A stretch of DNA of 64,000 nt, taken from Parelaphostrongylus tenuis. Lineage: Eukaryota; Nematoda; Chromadorea; Rhabditida; Metastrongylidae. Both the position numbers and the translations under genes were made by a program. Under the pieces are notes generated by a model. That model saw only the letters and a list, made by a program, of their open reading frames with translations. It had not been told where the DNA came from and did not search any database. Shown piece by piece: positions 1-10,689 of the stretch. The stretch covers positions 1-64,000 of the forward strand of contig JAHQIW010006223.1 in NCBI GenBank assembly GCA_019055375.1, given 5' to 3'. The first letter of the stretch is position 1. The number at the start of each line of letters is the position of its first letter.

Positions 1-129
1 TCGATCGTCGCGAGGTAGTCGTGAGCTTAAGATCGCTTGTTAGTAGGTCCGGATTTGTTGATGACATAGGAAAGCAATAGTGAAAAAAGATCTCATGAGA
101 AACCGTAAGCAAAGCAGCACCTCACCTGT

Positions 130-1040
130 ATCATCTGTACCAACTGTCGTTTCCCTGATTGTAGGGCGACTTCAGCGGGTACCAGCAACACTTCCTTCTT
201 TCCCTATCGAGTGCCAGAGTAGCCCAGTGGGTCCTCCTTGTTCTAGGGATTCACTGAGCATCATGTCTTTCTCTTAGGCATTTTGTGTGAGAAATCGGAC
301 CATTAGCTTGGTGATCTTCCTGTATGAGCGCCTTGATATCTCGGGAAATCCAGTCGGTAACGGCTCTCGTCCATCGGTTAATCGTTTGGAGAGCATTACG
401 TCTGCAGTCCACCTTAGTTTGATAGCCTGAAGTGTAGGACGGAACCCTGCCTTTTGATCGATGACGCAGGTCAAATCTTCGGATGTGTGCGACTTGGAGC
501 ACTTTTAACAGTTGCGCCACATGTGCTCCTCTTTCTGGTGAGCAGCAGTGAGTAAATTTGGCAAGACTGTATCTTCCTGTCGAACCCCTCTCCTTGCGTC
601 AATATCAATATCGCTGTAGGGTTTTGATGCTTTGGTTGTGAAATCTTTATATAACTCCCAAAGGATCGTTATGTACTGAGTAGGGACGCACATGGGCATC
701 CAGAGCTTCTGGGACCGCTTCTGCCTCCACTGAATCACAGATTTTTTTCAATCGATAAAAGTAAGACAGAGCGGTTTTTTGTACTCTTGTGAAACTTCAT
801 AAACTTCATTGAGTCTTGTGATCGTGTAGATGTGGTCTATGGTACTAAATCCTCTTCGGAACCCGCCTTGTTCGTATGGCTGTCCTTCGTGCAGTGTTCT
901 GTCAATCCTGTTTAAGATGACACGAGTGAAGACTTTAGAGACAGCGGACAGCAAGCAGATTGTCGATAACTGCCTATGTCGTGAAGGTCTCCCTTTTTAA
1001 ATAACAATAAGGTCTTGCTGGTTTTCCATTTAGCATATAA
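130..1040 (-). mobile_element. RTE-type non-LTR retrotransposon, 5'-truncated, decayed (copy 1)
   Basis: Minus-strand frames give consecutive blocks of an RTE-clade reverse transcriptase. An FKKGD-like block lies near 990 and a GFRRGFSTIDHIYTITRL block with LCLTFID lies at 748-954. The DFTTK and GVRQ palm block is at 505-738. The C-terminal RWTRAVTDWI block is at 251-520. The same blocks occur in the fuller copy at 35590-38870. The FADD catalytic box is missing: sequence jumps from the GVRQ region almost directly to the C-terminal block, so there is an internal deletion. Several frame changes and the 5' truncation make it a dead copy. Its 3' end lies near the window edge. Confidence 0.85.
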
Positions 1041-1049
1041 GTAAAGGAA

Positions 1050-1878
1050 ATGTCAAGACGCACTAATCTGATAAACTGACCCTTGTGAACGATGTAGGCA
1101 GTATACTATGTAAACACATATGAAGGGCTTTCCTAGAGTTTTAGTAGTCATTCCAATAACTTAGAAGCGATAATTCTAGCGTCGCTACTTCGTTCTAGAA
1201 AGGTTTTTTTTGCTGCACCTGTGGCAGTAAAGGAGAAAATTACGTTTCGTCCTTGGTGAGCCAATTTTTGGTCGGTTAGAGTCCTCGGATACCTTTTTAC
1301 TAAACTTGCAATACTCATTCAATAGCATGAAGAGCAAAACTTTTTTTCGAAAGGAAATTTTGGCGTCGTACCAGCAACAAAAAAGAATAAATCGTTCCAC
1401 CATCGAAGTAGTTAGGCCCGTAATTTGAATTCAGAGCGTTTTTATTTGGAAATATAGAATGGGTACAAATTTGCTCTTCATGGAACGATAGCACAAAAGT
1501 TTAATCTAGAATTCTAATGCGCAAGACTGAAAAAATTCTCGAATATGGGATTAAGTTTTTTTTTGAGTATATAATCAAATTTCGTACCTTCTAAAGACGA
1601 CAGCTGAATCACTGTGCACAGAGCACTAAAAAGTCTAGCACAGGCGCTTAGTCATGCAAATAATGCGCCACCAAAAGTGAAACGTGACTTCCTTTAGACT
1701 ATTACAGCGCACTTACAAGGCATTTTCAAAAGCCGTATGTAGTAGTGAATTTGCCGAAATTCAAGTTATTGAATGACCATAATTCTGCGAATATTGCAAA
1801 AACAGCCTTCCCTTAAGAGCTAAAGGTGAGTCGTTATGGAAAAAGAGATTGCTAACAAGCTAATAAATAGAAAATTCT
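1050..1878. other. No gene recognised
   Basis: AT-rich sequence between the RTE remnant and a tRNA-derived element. The open frames here are short, lack recognisable motifs and have no convincing splice-site arrangement. Confidence 0.5.
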
Positions 1879-2065
1879 TACTTATATAACTAAGAGAAAT
1901 GAGTGGTGAACAAAAACAATGAGGAATGAGTGGTCGGGCAAATGTTGCCTCAGTGGTGAAGTGGTAGAGCACGCGCCCCGGATAGGATGAAACGTGGGTT
2001 CAATTCCCGCCTGAGGTCGCGTGTTTTTGTTCACCACTCAATTCTCTTAGTTATATAAGTAAACA
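1879..2065 (+). repeat. tRNA-derived SINE with inverted tails (type 1)
   Basis: A tRNA-like head runs from about 1947 to 2018. It has acceptor halves GCCTCAG and CTGAGGT, a B-box-like GGGTTCAATTCCC, and a D-arm-like GTGGTAGAGCACG. It is flanked by inverted arms of about 35 bp. Left of the head, starting near 1879, the sequence reads TTATATAACTAAGAGA then GTGGTGAACAAAAAC. Right of it, after 2020, the reverse complement follows: GTTTTTGTTCACCAC and TCTCTTAGTTATATAA. The anticodon arm does not fold as a normal tRNA, so this is a mobile-element head rather than a functional tRNA. Related heads occur at 44.75-45.16 and 60.7 kb. Confidence 0.75.
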
Positions 2066-2069
2066 TAAT

Positions 2070-3160
2070 TAACACTGCGAAAAAAGCAGTGAAAAATATC
2101 ATAATTTCGAGAAAATCTTACGCTGAAGATTGCTTTTTGTTGATTCGAGAAGAAACATGGAACACGACGAAGCATACTATGCAAAACGGTGAAGTTCACC
2201 ACGACAACATGGTTGAACCTCGTTAGAGCTGACGGCGGCACACGAAGAACGCTGACAGCACTTGACATCGAAATCGTTGATGTACATACACATAATATAG
2301 GGCGGCAAAATTGACAAACGATCTGTCATTATATTGATCATTGAATCAAATCTTAGCTTTTTTCGTTCAAAGAGTTTTTGTATACGGCACGTTTAAGGTC
2401 GTGCACAGCTTGCCACGCTATGTTTTTGAAGATTTGCGTCTACTGCACAATTTTATAAAGTAATATATCTATCGATGTCTTACGGAAGTAGTGAAATGGT
2501 GCAAACCTGCAATGCTTACAAAAAAAATAAAAATCAATTGCTTACCGCAAGCACAAGAAGAAACAGGCCCAAAGCAATGCCTTTGCTCTCGTATTTGTTG
2601 GAGCGAATTGTTGCTACACTCCGTTCACAGCTCATCACCGCCAGTGCGAAAAACCTATATATTTTTTCAGCATCTTTCACTCTCAACTGTTTTTAGTCAA
2701 AAATAAAGCGGTATTACATCCACTAGATTTGTATTATTATAAGACCGCTGAATATGCGCGCGAGGAAAACGATCATCCACTTAGCCCATAAAGGTCGACG
2801 AATTTCTACGGTGGAACCTTGATAGAGCCGGCTATGTTACATAACCATAAAATGCAAAGGCACTGAGCTTACAAGAGTTTAACCACCACAGTATATCATG
2901 ACTCACACGGCAACAAAAAAAGCAAGGGTAATTTCTTCACCTCTACAGCCATATGTTATTGTCAGTCTAAATATTCATATGCTTTCCATATCTTCCAAAA
3001 ACGTCTATTCGGTAGATGGAACTTTCTTAGGTGATTGATTCAGCTCAATTTCAGATACAAATATGTCATATCTGGCATATGAGCTCCTCTGTCCGTGTCT
3101 CTTTTGGTTTTCTAATATGAATTTCGCAGCGAAATTGCAAAATTCCAATAACGAACATTT
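2070..3160. other. No gene recognised
   Basis: Low-complexity AT-rich sequence. The two overlapping plus-strand ORFs at about 2475-2706 have no family signature and no coherent exon structure. Confidence 0.4.
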
Positions 3161-3164
3161 AAGA

Positions 3165-3365
3165 TGGGAGTTGGCTGGGAAGAAATTTGCTTGCCATTCA
3201 TCCACGAATGGCGCGTAGGGAACAAAGTTAGACAAGCCGTGCGCAAAATTACAGGGGCTTGAAGCAATGATACGGTTGCAGAAGGGACAACTAGGAAGTG
3301 GTGTCGTGAGTTCAAAATTGAAGAGAATAGACTGGAGGATCAGTCGCGCTCAGGCCGCCCATAGG
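3165..3365 (+). pseudogene. mariner transposase N-terminal (HTH) fragment
   Basis: In shifting plus-strand frames the sequence encodes a HEWRVGNKVRQAVRKI-like stretch, then TTRKWCREFKIEENRLEDQ and SRSGRP. This is the usual order of a SETMAR-type mariner DNA-binding region (helix-turn-helix, an RxWxxxF block, then an LEDxxRSGRP linker). An in-frame stop interrupts it before the second helix. The catalytic domain is absent downstream, so only the N-terminal third remains. Confidence 0.75.
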
Positions 3366-4134
3366 AAGCTTCATTAATCTTCTCGTCCTTTCACTATCGT
3401 TTTCCCCTACGCGCCACTTGTGCCAGTAGCAAACGAATTCGTTTGCACAACAGCTGCTTTTCAAAGCATGTTAGGTAGACTGTATATCAAAATGCCCGCG
3501 AGGAAATGCGCAACTGAGCAGTACCATAATCTTGCAATTCAGTAAATTTTGTTTATAAATTTGGTTTATGCTCTAGACCAAAACAACCTAATATTATTTT
3601 GTATTCTGGAAAGAACACTTTGCTTTCTTCGCTGCCACCAAGCTTGAAACTTCCATTTATACCGCTTCCGCTGACTTGTATCGGCTCTCCTCGTTCATCA
3701 CCTTTTTTCAGGTCGAGTTGCAAGTTGCTGTTAATCAAGCTGTCATAGCTCAAAAGTCGACTTCTCCCAAAACTCGACATGAGTGAAGGAGTGTAAAATC
3801 TTTTACGAATTGTCCTTCTTCTTCGATTAAAACACGCGTGAGGTTGGTACTTCTCCTTTCTTGGAACTTGTTAGATAAGTTTTTTGCTACTCGCCCTCGT
3901 CAGAACCTAGGCGTACATAAAAATACCTGATTACTTGGATAAGATTCCGTATGCATCAAAATTCAATAGAAAACGACTCAACAGTCTAGTCATTTTGAAA
4001 TTCCCCACTTACTTAAGCTTATATGGAAGAGGTCACCGGTCTTGTGTGACACACTTTGATAATTGAATTTATCAAGACTAGAAGATGAAACTGAGGATAA
4101 GATGCCATACCCTTTTTATGCTCAAACAATCTCC

Positions 4135-4435
4135 ATGCTATTTATTTTGGACTTTTGCGGTTTATCCAAAAGGCTTTGACGGTTTTTTTGCGCTGATGTT
4201 TTTGATTCTTGTTTCAAGATTCTAATAACCACATCAAAGTCCGCTATCGTTGCATTTTTCTACTCTTTGCGACCCTGATGGTTTACTAGTTTTGCTGTTG
4301 ATTTTCCATCCAGGTGTTCTTTGATGAGAATTCAAATTGACCTTCTCGTCTTGCCAATGTATTCTTCATTCACATCTTCTGCACGACATGCGGTGAAGCC
4401 TTTTGGATAAACTGCAAAAGTCCAAAAATTAATAG
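4135..4435 (-). pseudogene. GIY-YIG endonuclease remnant of PLE-1
   Basis: Minus-strand translation, with stops and frame changes, gives a CRAEDVNEEYIGKTRR block followed by IKEHLDGKS. Further on it gives DFDVVIRILKQESKTSAQK, and then a degraded version of the LEAFWI region. The order and spacing match the better-preserved copy at 5246-5695. The GIY half of the motif is lost, so the domain cannot be functional. Confidence 0.75.
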
Positions 4436-4674
4436 GAGGAGAGAATGCTTGAGCATCACAAGTGATATGGTATCTCACCTCAGATTCATCTTCTAGTCTG
4501 AATAGGGTTCAATTATCAAAGTGTGTCACACAAGACCGATGACTTCTCCGATATAAGCATAGGTAAGGTGGGCTTTCTCAAAATGACTAAACTGTTGAAT
4601 TGCTTTCTATTGGATTCTTACTCATACGAAATATTTAACCGGGTAGTCAGAGTATGGTATGATATGTACGTCTA

Positions 4675-4711
4675 GGTTCTGACGAAGGCGAGGAAAGCCG
4701 AAACGTTATCC
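4675..4711 (+). ncRNA. Hammerhead-ribozyme-like motif in the PLE-1 right arm, decayed
   Basis: The order is helix I strand GGTT, core CTGACGA (4679-4685), helix II GGC...GCC closing a GAGGAAA loop, GAAACGT, then helix I strand ATCC. Position 7 of the core is free in hammerheads, so CTGACGA is acceptable. Helix I has a U-U mismatch and helix III is only the self-complementary ACGT. It might act only as a dimer, if at all. Confidence 0.45.
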
Positions 4712-5147
4712 AACAAGTTCTAAGAAAGGAGAAGTACCATCCTCGCTCAAGTTTTAATTAAAAGAAAAAAAAGACATGCTGTCACTACTTCCAAGTGGAT
4801 GGTGTTCTGTAATGTAATGATAGAAAGCAGCCTTCAACGGAACGGATTTGTTGTGAAGCTCGGAGATAGCCTGCTCGACCATTTCTGGGCACGAAGGGTG
4901 AGACTGAATCACTATGGCAACCCTCACTAAGTCAGTCTCAACATCAGTAGACATCACGAAGTTAGAAGGGAAAAAGAGCCTATTATTATTCTTATATGCT
5001 CTGTCAAATCATGTGTGATAGCGCGGCATTCCTCCCAATTTCAATGGTCCAATGGATTCATTGAAGTTTTTCCAGAATGCTCTAAGAATGGAGAAAACTT
5101 ATGTTGATTAGCTGGACGCGAGGTTGGTAAAGCAGTTGTAGAAATTC

Positions 5148-5182
5148 GGCTAACGTTTCGGCGACCCGCCTTCTTCAGAGCC
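5148..5182 (-). ncRNA. Minimal hammerhead-ribozyme motif next to the PLE-2 endonuclease
   Basis: On the minus strand the order is helix I GGCT (5179-5182), core CTGAAGA (5172-5178), helix II GGC/GCC closing GGGTC, GAA (5157-5159), ACGT (5153-5156), unpaired U (5152), and helix I AGCC (5148-5151). Helix I is a perfect 4-bp pairing. Helix III is the palindrome ACGT, which cannot close a loop in a monomer but can pair between two copies. An extra A precedes helix II. This minimal architecture fits the dimer-dependent hammerheads described in PLEs, but activity here is inferred. Confidence 0.6.
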
Positions 5183-5245
5183 TGGACGTATATAGTATTA
5201 GTCTATTTGAATGATTCGGATGGTTTTATTTATATGCTGCTTAGG

Positions 5246-5695
5246 TCAGGTTAGAAGATCAAACGAAGAAAGGGCGCGAGATCTCGTCGTGATGATGACG
5301 CACTCGTCCTTCCGATTCATTTCGGGGTTCTGGGCGTTTATCCAAAATGCCTCGAGAGTCTTGCGCGTGGACGTTTTTGATTCCTGCGCCAGAATTGTGA
5401 CAGTCACATCAAAATCCTTGTTGTTGTGTTTTTGTGCCCTATGTAAACCTAAAGGTTTGGTTTTATCTATTTTAGATTTACTGTCTAGATGTTCTTTTAT
5501 GCGGATGAAAAGTGGTCTTACCGTTTCGCCTATATATTCTTCCCCGCATGTTTTACATGTTAGCAAATAAATTGTGCCCGATCTCATACAATCTCCCTCT
5601 TTAGACTCTATGATCGATTGTGCAAAACACCACAACTGTATAATCTGCCCCAACGAAAAGGGAGAGATTGTACGAGAACAAAACTGCTTTACCAA
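5246..5695 (-). CDS. GIY-YIG endonuclease domain of a Penelope-like element
   Basis: Open frame of 149 residues. The GIY-type half is GTIYLLTC (residues 40-47) and the YIG half is EYIGET (53-58). A CxxC pair sits between them (C47, C50), and a conserved RIKEHLD block follows at 65-71. LEAFWIN (114-120) supplies the expected catalytic glutamate, and NPEMNRKDEC (123-132) the conserved asparagine. In PLEs this domain lies C-terminal to a telomerase-like reverse transcriptase and nicks the target DNA. The RT part is missing, so the ATG is arbitrary and the frame is the tail of a larger polyprotein. It is the best-preserved PLE coding segment here; no stop interrupts the domain. Whether it is expressed is unknown. 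Confidence 0.85.
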   Translation of the reverse strand: MVKQFCSRTISPFSLGQIIQLWCFAQSIIESKEGDCMRSGTIYLLTCKTCGEEYIGETVRPLFIRIKEHLDSKSKIDKTKPLGLHRAQKHNNKDFDVTVTILAQESKTSTRKTLEAFWINAQNPEMNRKDECVIITTRSRALSSFDLLT

Positions 5696-5774
5696 CCTCG
5701 CGTCAGCTAATCAAGATAAGTTTTCTCCATTTTCTAAATCAATTGAATTATGCCGAGGTTTATAGAAAGTCGAA

Positions 5775-6560
5775 ACTTTTGAATTGTTGCTCTAAGAATC
5801 TCAATACTCCGTAGTCATTAATTAATTCCGTCTCTGAAATCACGAAACCCTCGATCCGTGTGGGATGAATCGTTTCGGCTAGGGCTCTACAATATTTAAA
5901 ACTAGACGAGATTCTCTAAGCATCAAGTGAAGCAACACGTGAAATGTTCAGAGACCTTTGTGGAGAATGAACACCAGGATGCGAAGCGAATTCAAGAAGT
6001 GCTGGCATTCGAGTAGTAAATTGTGATGACGGATTATATAAAATAGAAAGGAATAAAAAGAGTTGTGGAAGTTCGGCTTCCGTGATAGGCTTAGAAGAAG
6101 AATCAGGTCCTTAAACGATAATTTCAATGAAGACAAGGCTCCGTCTGAGCTACTCTCTATTTCTAATAAGATAAGTATGGCTTGGGATCATTGCTCAAAA
6201 TTCACCAAAATGTCTGCTTGTGAGCAAACGTTACAACTTGGCGCATGTCCAACAAAAGAACAGAACGTATTTTAGCGAGTATTTACGACTTACCATGCCA
6301 TTATCTGAAGCAATGAGGCCAGTATGTAGAGGAGCGTAGGTGTACATAGGCGGAAAGAGATCACACGGTTTGCTCACTAATGAACTAGTTATTCCATAAA
6401 TCTAAATATACACGCCACCGAATATTGGAGAAGTTTCACGATCAACTTCTATACTTTCTATAGTGTCGGTAACTTTTGCCAAGGCAAACTACTCCAGCTG
6501 CACTTGAACCACTGGGAAATGAATCTTAACCTTTTCACGACCAAGTAATCAAAGCGCGGC
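5775..6560. other. No gene recognised
   Basis: AT-rich spacer between PLE-2 and an RTE copy. A 70-codon plus-strand frame at 6063-6275 is basic at its start (DRLRRRIRSLN), but no family or splice context supports it. Confidence 0.4.
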
Positions 6561-7889
6561 TAGTTAAAGTTTTGCCGGCTTTGACCACCACCGTTGCTTG
6601 CGCACCAACATTAAGTTGCAATGAAGACGAAAGCGAGGTGTTTTGTACGATTTTAGCAGTTTTTATAGCCATTCTTCAAAGTTGCCAATGGAGATTTTGT
6701 CGCAAAATGGATCCAGGAAAGCAGTGGAAGAACGTCGTAGTGAAATCCGCGCATCAGAATAGAACGAGTAAGGAGAGCCTGCCTGAGTTCATTATGACAA
6801 CCAATTCCACCCATGGAAGCTCACAATTTAAAATGCCGCACACTCAGCAATGGAGTCGGAAGTGTTCCAATGGAGGGTGTCATAGCGAAATAGACCATAT
6901 CTTTGTAAGTCGAAGATTCTACCTAGCCGATGTCTCTATTACTCCAAAATTTTATTTGCGATCAGACCATCGCCTTCTTTCGCACAGCATTCCAGTTTGC
7001 GCGAATGTCGCAGAAAGTCGCTAAAATTAAAGAACGAAATTCCAAAACTACCATAAAGTGGAGTGAATTCAATTTGTTAGCTTTTAATATGACACCGTCA
7101 CGAGCAATTAGACGAAGAACACGGCGAGCGCATTCAAAATCTTCACGTAAAAGCTATGAACGCTTATAGTTTGAGTGTTCTCAAGCGACTGCATCCAGAC
7201 AAACTTTGGTTAATCCACTGACGTGGAATAGCACGCTCCTCAGCAAACCAACAGCTCACGTCGCACCTGGCAAACCGCAATAGAGAAGCGATTAAAGATT
7301 TTGACCAGGGAAAGGCAGCACTTATGACCGAAGCTGTAAGCTAGGAAAAATATTCACAAAGTCCATTGGATCCTCTTCTACTACATGATCAAGCTGACTG
7401 TACTCCGGCACTTGACGGAACAATTACAGCTTCCATAGAGGAGATAGATAAAATTATCCGAGATCACTACTCAAATCTCTTCAGCAGCCACGTCCTTTTG
7501 TCGTCATATAATTCAAAAGAGGGTGGATATGGCGATGCATCGGCTCACTTTTCAAAATTCGTCGTAGTCTACAATCGGTGAAGAATTGAACAACACCGTT
7601 CAGACAGGATAAGACCAGAACACCTGAAGAATTTACCGCCTTTTCTCATCAACGTACTGATTCTACTCTTCACGCGATACCTATCATATACATGGCTCTT
7701 AGTCAATGGAAAACATGCAAGACTGTGATATTGTTTAGAGAGAAACTCTATACGACATAGGCAACTATCACCCTTGTGCCTGATTTCCGTCCTCTATAAA
7801 CTGTTCACTTGAGTCGTTCCAAACAGGATTGACAGACCACTGGACAAAAGACAGTCATGCAAACAAGAGAGATTTCGCAATAATAAAGG

Positions 7890-8220
7890 GCACAATTCAG
7901 CTCGATGGGAGAAAAATTTTCATAAAAAACTTAAAAAAATGCAATGCTATAAAATGAGCTTTAGCACTCTGAGGGAGGAATTCTGTCCAGCGGAATATAA
8001 GCGAAATAAGAAGGAAAACAGAGTAATCGTGTGAGACATAATTTCATTTTAGAATTTACAGCACTATGAAAGGGTGCTTTGAATAATCGATTACGTAGTG
8101 CTCTAACCAGAGATTCAAGCTTTCAAATGATTACTAACCCTCACGTGAAAAGTTCCTGTCCAGCACATGAGATAGTGTTATAGATTTGCCTCCATTTAAC
8201 CGAATTGTATCGAATTTAGT
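7890..8220. repeat. Dispersed repeat inserted in RTE copy 2
   Basis: This interval separates RT blocks that are contiguous in the copy at 35.6-38.9 kb. Its phrase GGAATTCTGTCCAGCGGAA recurs in variant form near 10460 and 30060. The element has no coding frame and no clear termini. Confidence 0.45.
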
Positions 8221-8343
8221 ACGACGGACCATATCCACACGATAACAAGATTCATTGGAGTCTTTTGGAAGTACGAGAGTGCGCTTTGTCTTACTTTATG
8301 AAGATTTCACAACGAAATTAACACCAATTCATGACGGCATAGG

Positions 8344-8590
8344 GAGCCGTGGTCGAGTGGCTGTGATACTCGTCGCGGCGTTCGTTAAGCCGAGCCTGCC
8401 ATCTAACTCTCTCCGGCAGTCAACAACAACACCCCATGAAACGCCGCGGCCACAGTGTTCTCGAGATTGCAAGGAGACTCGCTCAACCAGTGTTCTACGA
8501 TGTTCAAGAAGAAGATGAAAAAAACGAACTGAATGCTAGAATTACTGGGATACAAACAGTGAAAGAAAACACTGTTAGTGCGAATCAATA
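8344..8590 (+). repeat. tRNA-derived SINE (type 3) inserted in RTE copy 2
   Basis: The head reads GCCGTGGTCGAGTGGCTGTG, resembling a Leu/Ser-type tRNA D-arm. A body follows with GCAGTCAACAACAACA and CTCGAGATTGCAAGGAGAC, ending near CTGGGATACAAACAGTGAAAG. Body matches occur at 10.2-10.4, 26.3-26.6 (plus), 46.0-46.3 and 62.6-62.9 kb (minus). It interrupts the RT frame, so it inserted after the RTE copy. Confidence 0.7.
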
Positions 8591-9619
8591 AAGTATCTAG
8601 AAAGAGTATGACAGTTATAGACACCAAAAGGGAGTGCAACAAGGGAACTTTCTTGCCAAAGATTATTAACTATCAACATTTGAAACGCCATGCGAACACT
8701 AGAAATGAACAGCATGGGGTGAGAATTGACGGTCAACAATTAAATAATCTTCGTTTCGCTGCTAATTACATCGTTTCTCTAACCAAGCAATCGCCACCAG
8801 GAAGATGTTAAACGATTTCGAAGCCGCCTGTATAGAAATTCGTATCCGACTAAATCTTCCGGAAATGTTTGAAAGCGGGTTGATTATTGAATGCTTATTT
8901 ACGCTCAACGATTGAATATCTGTGAATAAGTCAGCTAGGTCTATCTGGGTCGATAAGTCAATATAATTAACGGCCCAACTTCAGGGTTGAGCACAGGGAA
9001 GAGAGCGGCTCCAGAAGCATTTGAAACTATGAAGATGCACCAAATAATACAGAACATCTTACTTTGTACCTGCATTTTTGATTGAACGGCTAACACTTCC
9101 TAAACGTATGCTTCACAGACCAGATCGCTCCATAATGAAAGATCACTTGGCTTAATGAACGCGCAGTCGTAGGGTCGATTCTAAGAGTATCTCGTATCTT
9201 GTACCTATGACCAAAGATCCAAAATTCTTACTTGAGTCAGCGATTGACATTCAAGGATGACATTCTACACGTCAACCTGTCAGAGATCATGCGAGCCGAA
9301 CGTCCAAATGTTTTAATGGCAACCGATTATCGAGAACCGTTTCCGACTGGGTCATCGACATGTCAAGTGCAAGACAGGAAGACGACCGAACGAATGGTTA
9401 GATTTCGTCACGAAAATTATAGAAGAGGGATACGATGCTCAACGAATCTCTTCAGCGAGAAGGACCTATTGCACCACTTCTGTACGCAGTAGGAAAAAAT
9501 GGATGCTAAACTGGTGCCTGCTCGAATCACTCGACGACTAACGGAACGTCAAGCATTACAAGTGATGCAGTCGGGAAGGAAGAGACGAAGTGGTTCTCGA
9601 AGTTACGATTTCCATGTTC

Positions 9620-10190
9620 TTTCGGCTCAGCTGTTTCTTTGAGAAAGAACGAAAATTTGAGCTAGGAGAGGCACACCTTACAAAGTTGAATCCTATGCCA
9701 ACAAACTAGTGAATGTTCCAGTAGCCCTTTATACTGTAAGAAGTCTACGAGACACGTACTCATTGAATTTAGTATGTATGGCCGTGAATAGGTTAACGAA
9801 GCGAGTCAGTTCGGCTAAACGTGAATCAGTGAATGTTGATTCGCATCTTTATTGAATTATTCATAGCATTCACCTGAATAGTGGAGAACAGAATTGAATG
9901 AAGCAATACGAAGGAGTAATACAGAAGCAGAATGATCTAAAAGCACACTTAAATCATGTTATACATATCATTGCATTGAAGTGGCAACTAAGCGATTGCG
10001 GATTTCAATCTTTGAGGATAGTAGCTGAAATCGCTACGCGCGACCTTTGTTGTCTAATCAAGGTTTCCTTCTCCGCCGTGTGAAAACTTCTAGATTTCTC
10101 GTATTGCTTTGATACTCACATCCTCCTATGCACACTGACATACTTTTTGTGTTTTTAAATTTCTGATGGGAGGGTGGGAGGGAGGAGGGT
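9620..10190. other. No gene recognised
   Basis: Non-coding AT-rich sequence after RTE copy 2. A G-rich run of about 45 bp at 10165-10210 precedes the next SINE body. Confidence 0.4.
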
Positions 10191-10194
10191 CGGG

Positions 10195-10410
10195 GGAAAG
10201 GGGGGGTAGTGGCTGTGTTGCTTATCGCAGAGTGCGCGAGCCAATCCAGCCCCCTGCAGTCAACAACGAACGTCTTATGAAACCACAACAGCCAGAGTAC
10301 CCTTGAGATTGCAAGGAGACGTACTCATTCACTATTTTGTCACGTTTAAGAAGAAAGCGAAAAAATGAATTGAGTGCTAGAGGTGCTGGGATCCTCAAGC
10401 AAAACTTTGA
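10195..10410 (+). repeat. tRNA-derived SINE, type 3 (diverged)
   Basis: The body shows CAGTCAACAACGAACG, GAGATTGCAAGGAGACG, and a tail with GTGCTAGAGGTGCTGGGATCC. These correspond to parts of the copy at 8344 in the same order. The tRNA-like head is degraded. Confidence 0.6.
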
Positions 10411-10689
10411 AATTGTGGGAATTTAGGCTATCGAATGATTACTAATAGCCTAAAGGAAGAGCTCTGTCCTGCGCGAAACATATGCTTGTAAAACACAAAT
10501 TCTTCTCTCTTTATGAAGCGTTATGAAAATACTTTTTTAAAAAACGGTTAAGTAACGCAGTAGTCAGAGGTTCAAGCTTTAGAATAATTATCAACACTCT
10601 GATGAGAAGTTCTTGTCCAGTAAAAGGGATCGTTTCTTCGTTTGTCGACGTCTAACAGAAAAGAACCGATCTTCTACAAGAGGTGTTTA

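Larger units (their letters stand above)
3836..4757 (-). mobile_element. Penelope-like element remnant with inverted terminal arms (PLE-1)
   Basis: Two arms of about 270 bp, 3836-4110 and 4475-4757, are diverged inverted copies of each other. Shared words include GTACTTCTCCTTTCTT near the outer ends and the GTCTTGTGTGACACAC block near the inner ends. Between them lies a minus-strand GIY-YIG remnant. The right arm carries a plus-strand hammerhead-like motif. The left arm carries a more decayed minus-strand counterpart near 3890-3915. Inverted pseudo-LTRs around a GIY-YIG reading frame are expected for Penelope-like elements. No reverse-transcriptase domain remains. Confidence 0.75.
5088..5770 (-). 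mobile_element. Penelope-like element, 5'-truncated (PLE-2)
   Basis: Minus-strand element with an open GIY-YIG endonuclease frame (5246-5695) followed by a terminal repeat that carries a hammerhead-like motif (5148-5182). The outer edges, about 5092-5135 and 5685-5733, are inverted copies containing CGCGAGGTTGGTAAA. They match the palindrome at 44381-44622. The reverse transcriptase expected upstream (higher coordinates) is missing. Confidence 0.8.
6565..9610 (+). mobile_element. RTE-type retrotransposon, decayed and interrupted (copy 2)
   Basis: The endonuclease begins mid-domain near 6570 (PALTTTVACAPT). It ends with the conserved HSEIDHIFVSRRFYL and SDHRLL blocks (about 6885-6975). Reverse-transcriptase remnants follow in changing frames: an IRPEHLKNLPP block near 7610, DFTTK near 8310, and GVRIDGQQLNNLRFAANYIV near 8720. 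That last block has FAAN where the active FADD box should be, so the catalytic aspartates are lost. The C-terminal block spans about 9230-9560. Foreign repeats interrupt the RT at about 7890-8220 and 8344-8680. The 3' end, near CACTCGACGACTAACGG, matches the end of copy 4. Confidence 0.85.

Noticed and set aside
1947..2018. Possible functional tRNA gene
   Set aside because: Acceptor and T-arm segments look right, but the anticodon arm does not fold and the same head recurs with SINE tails.
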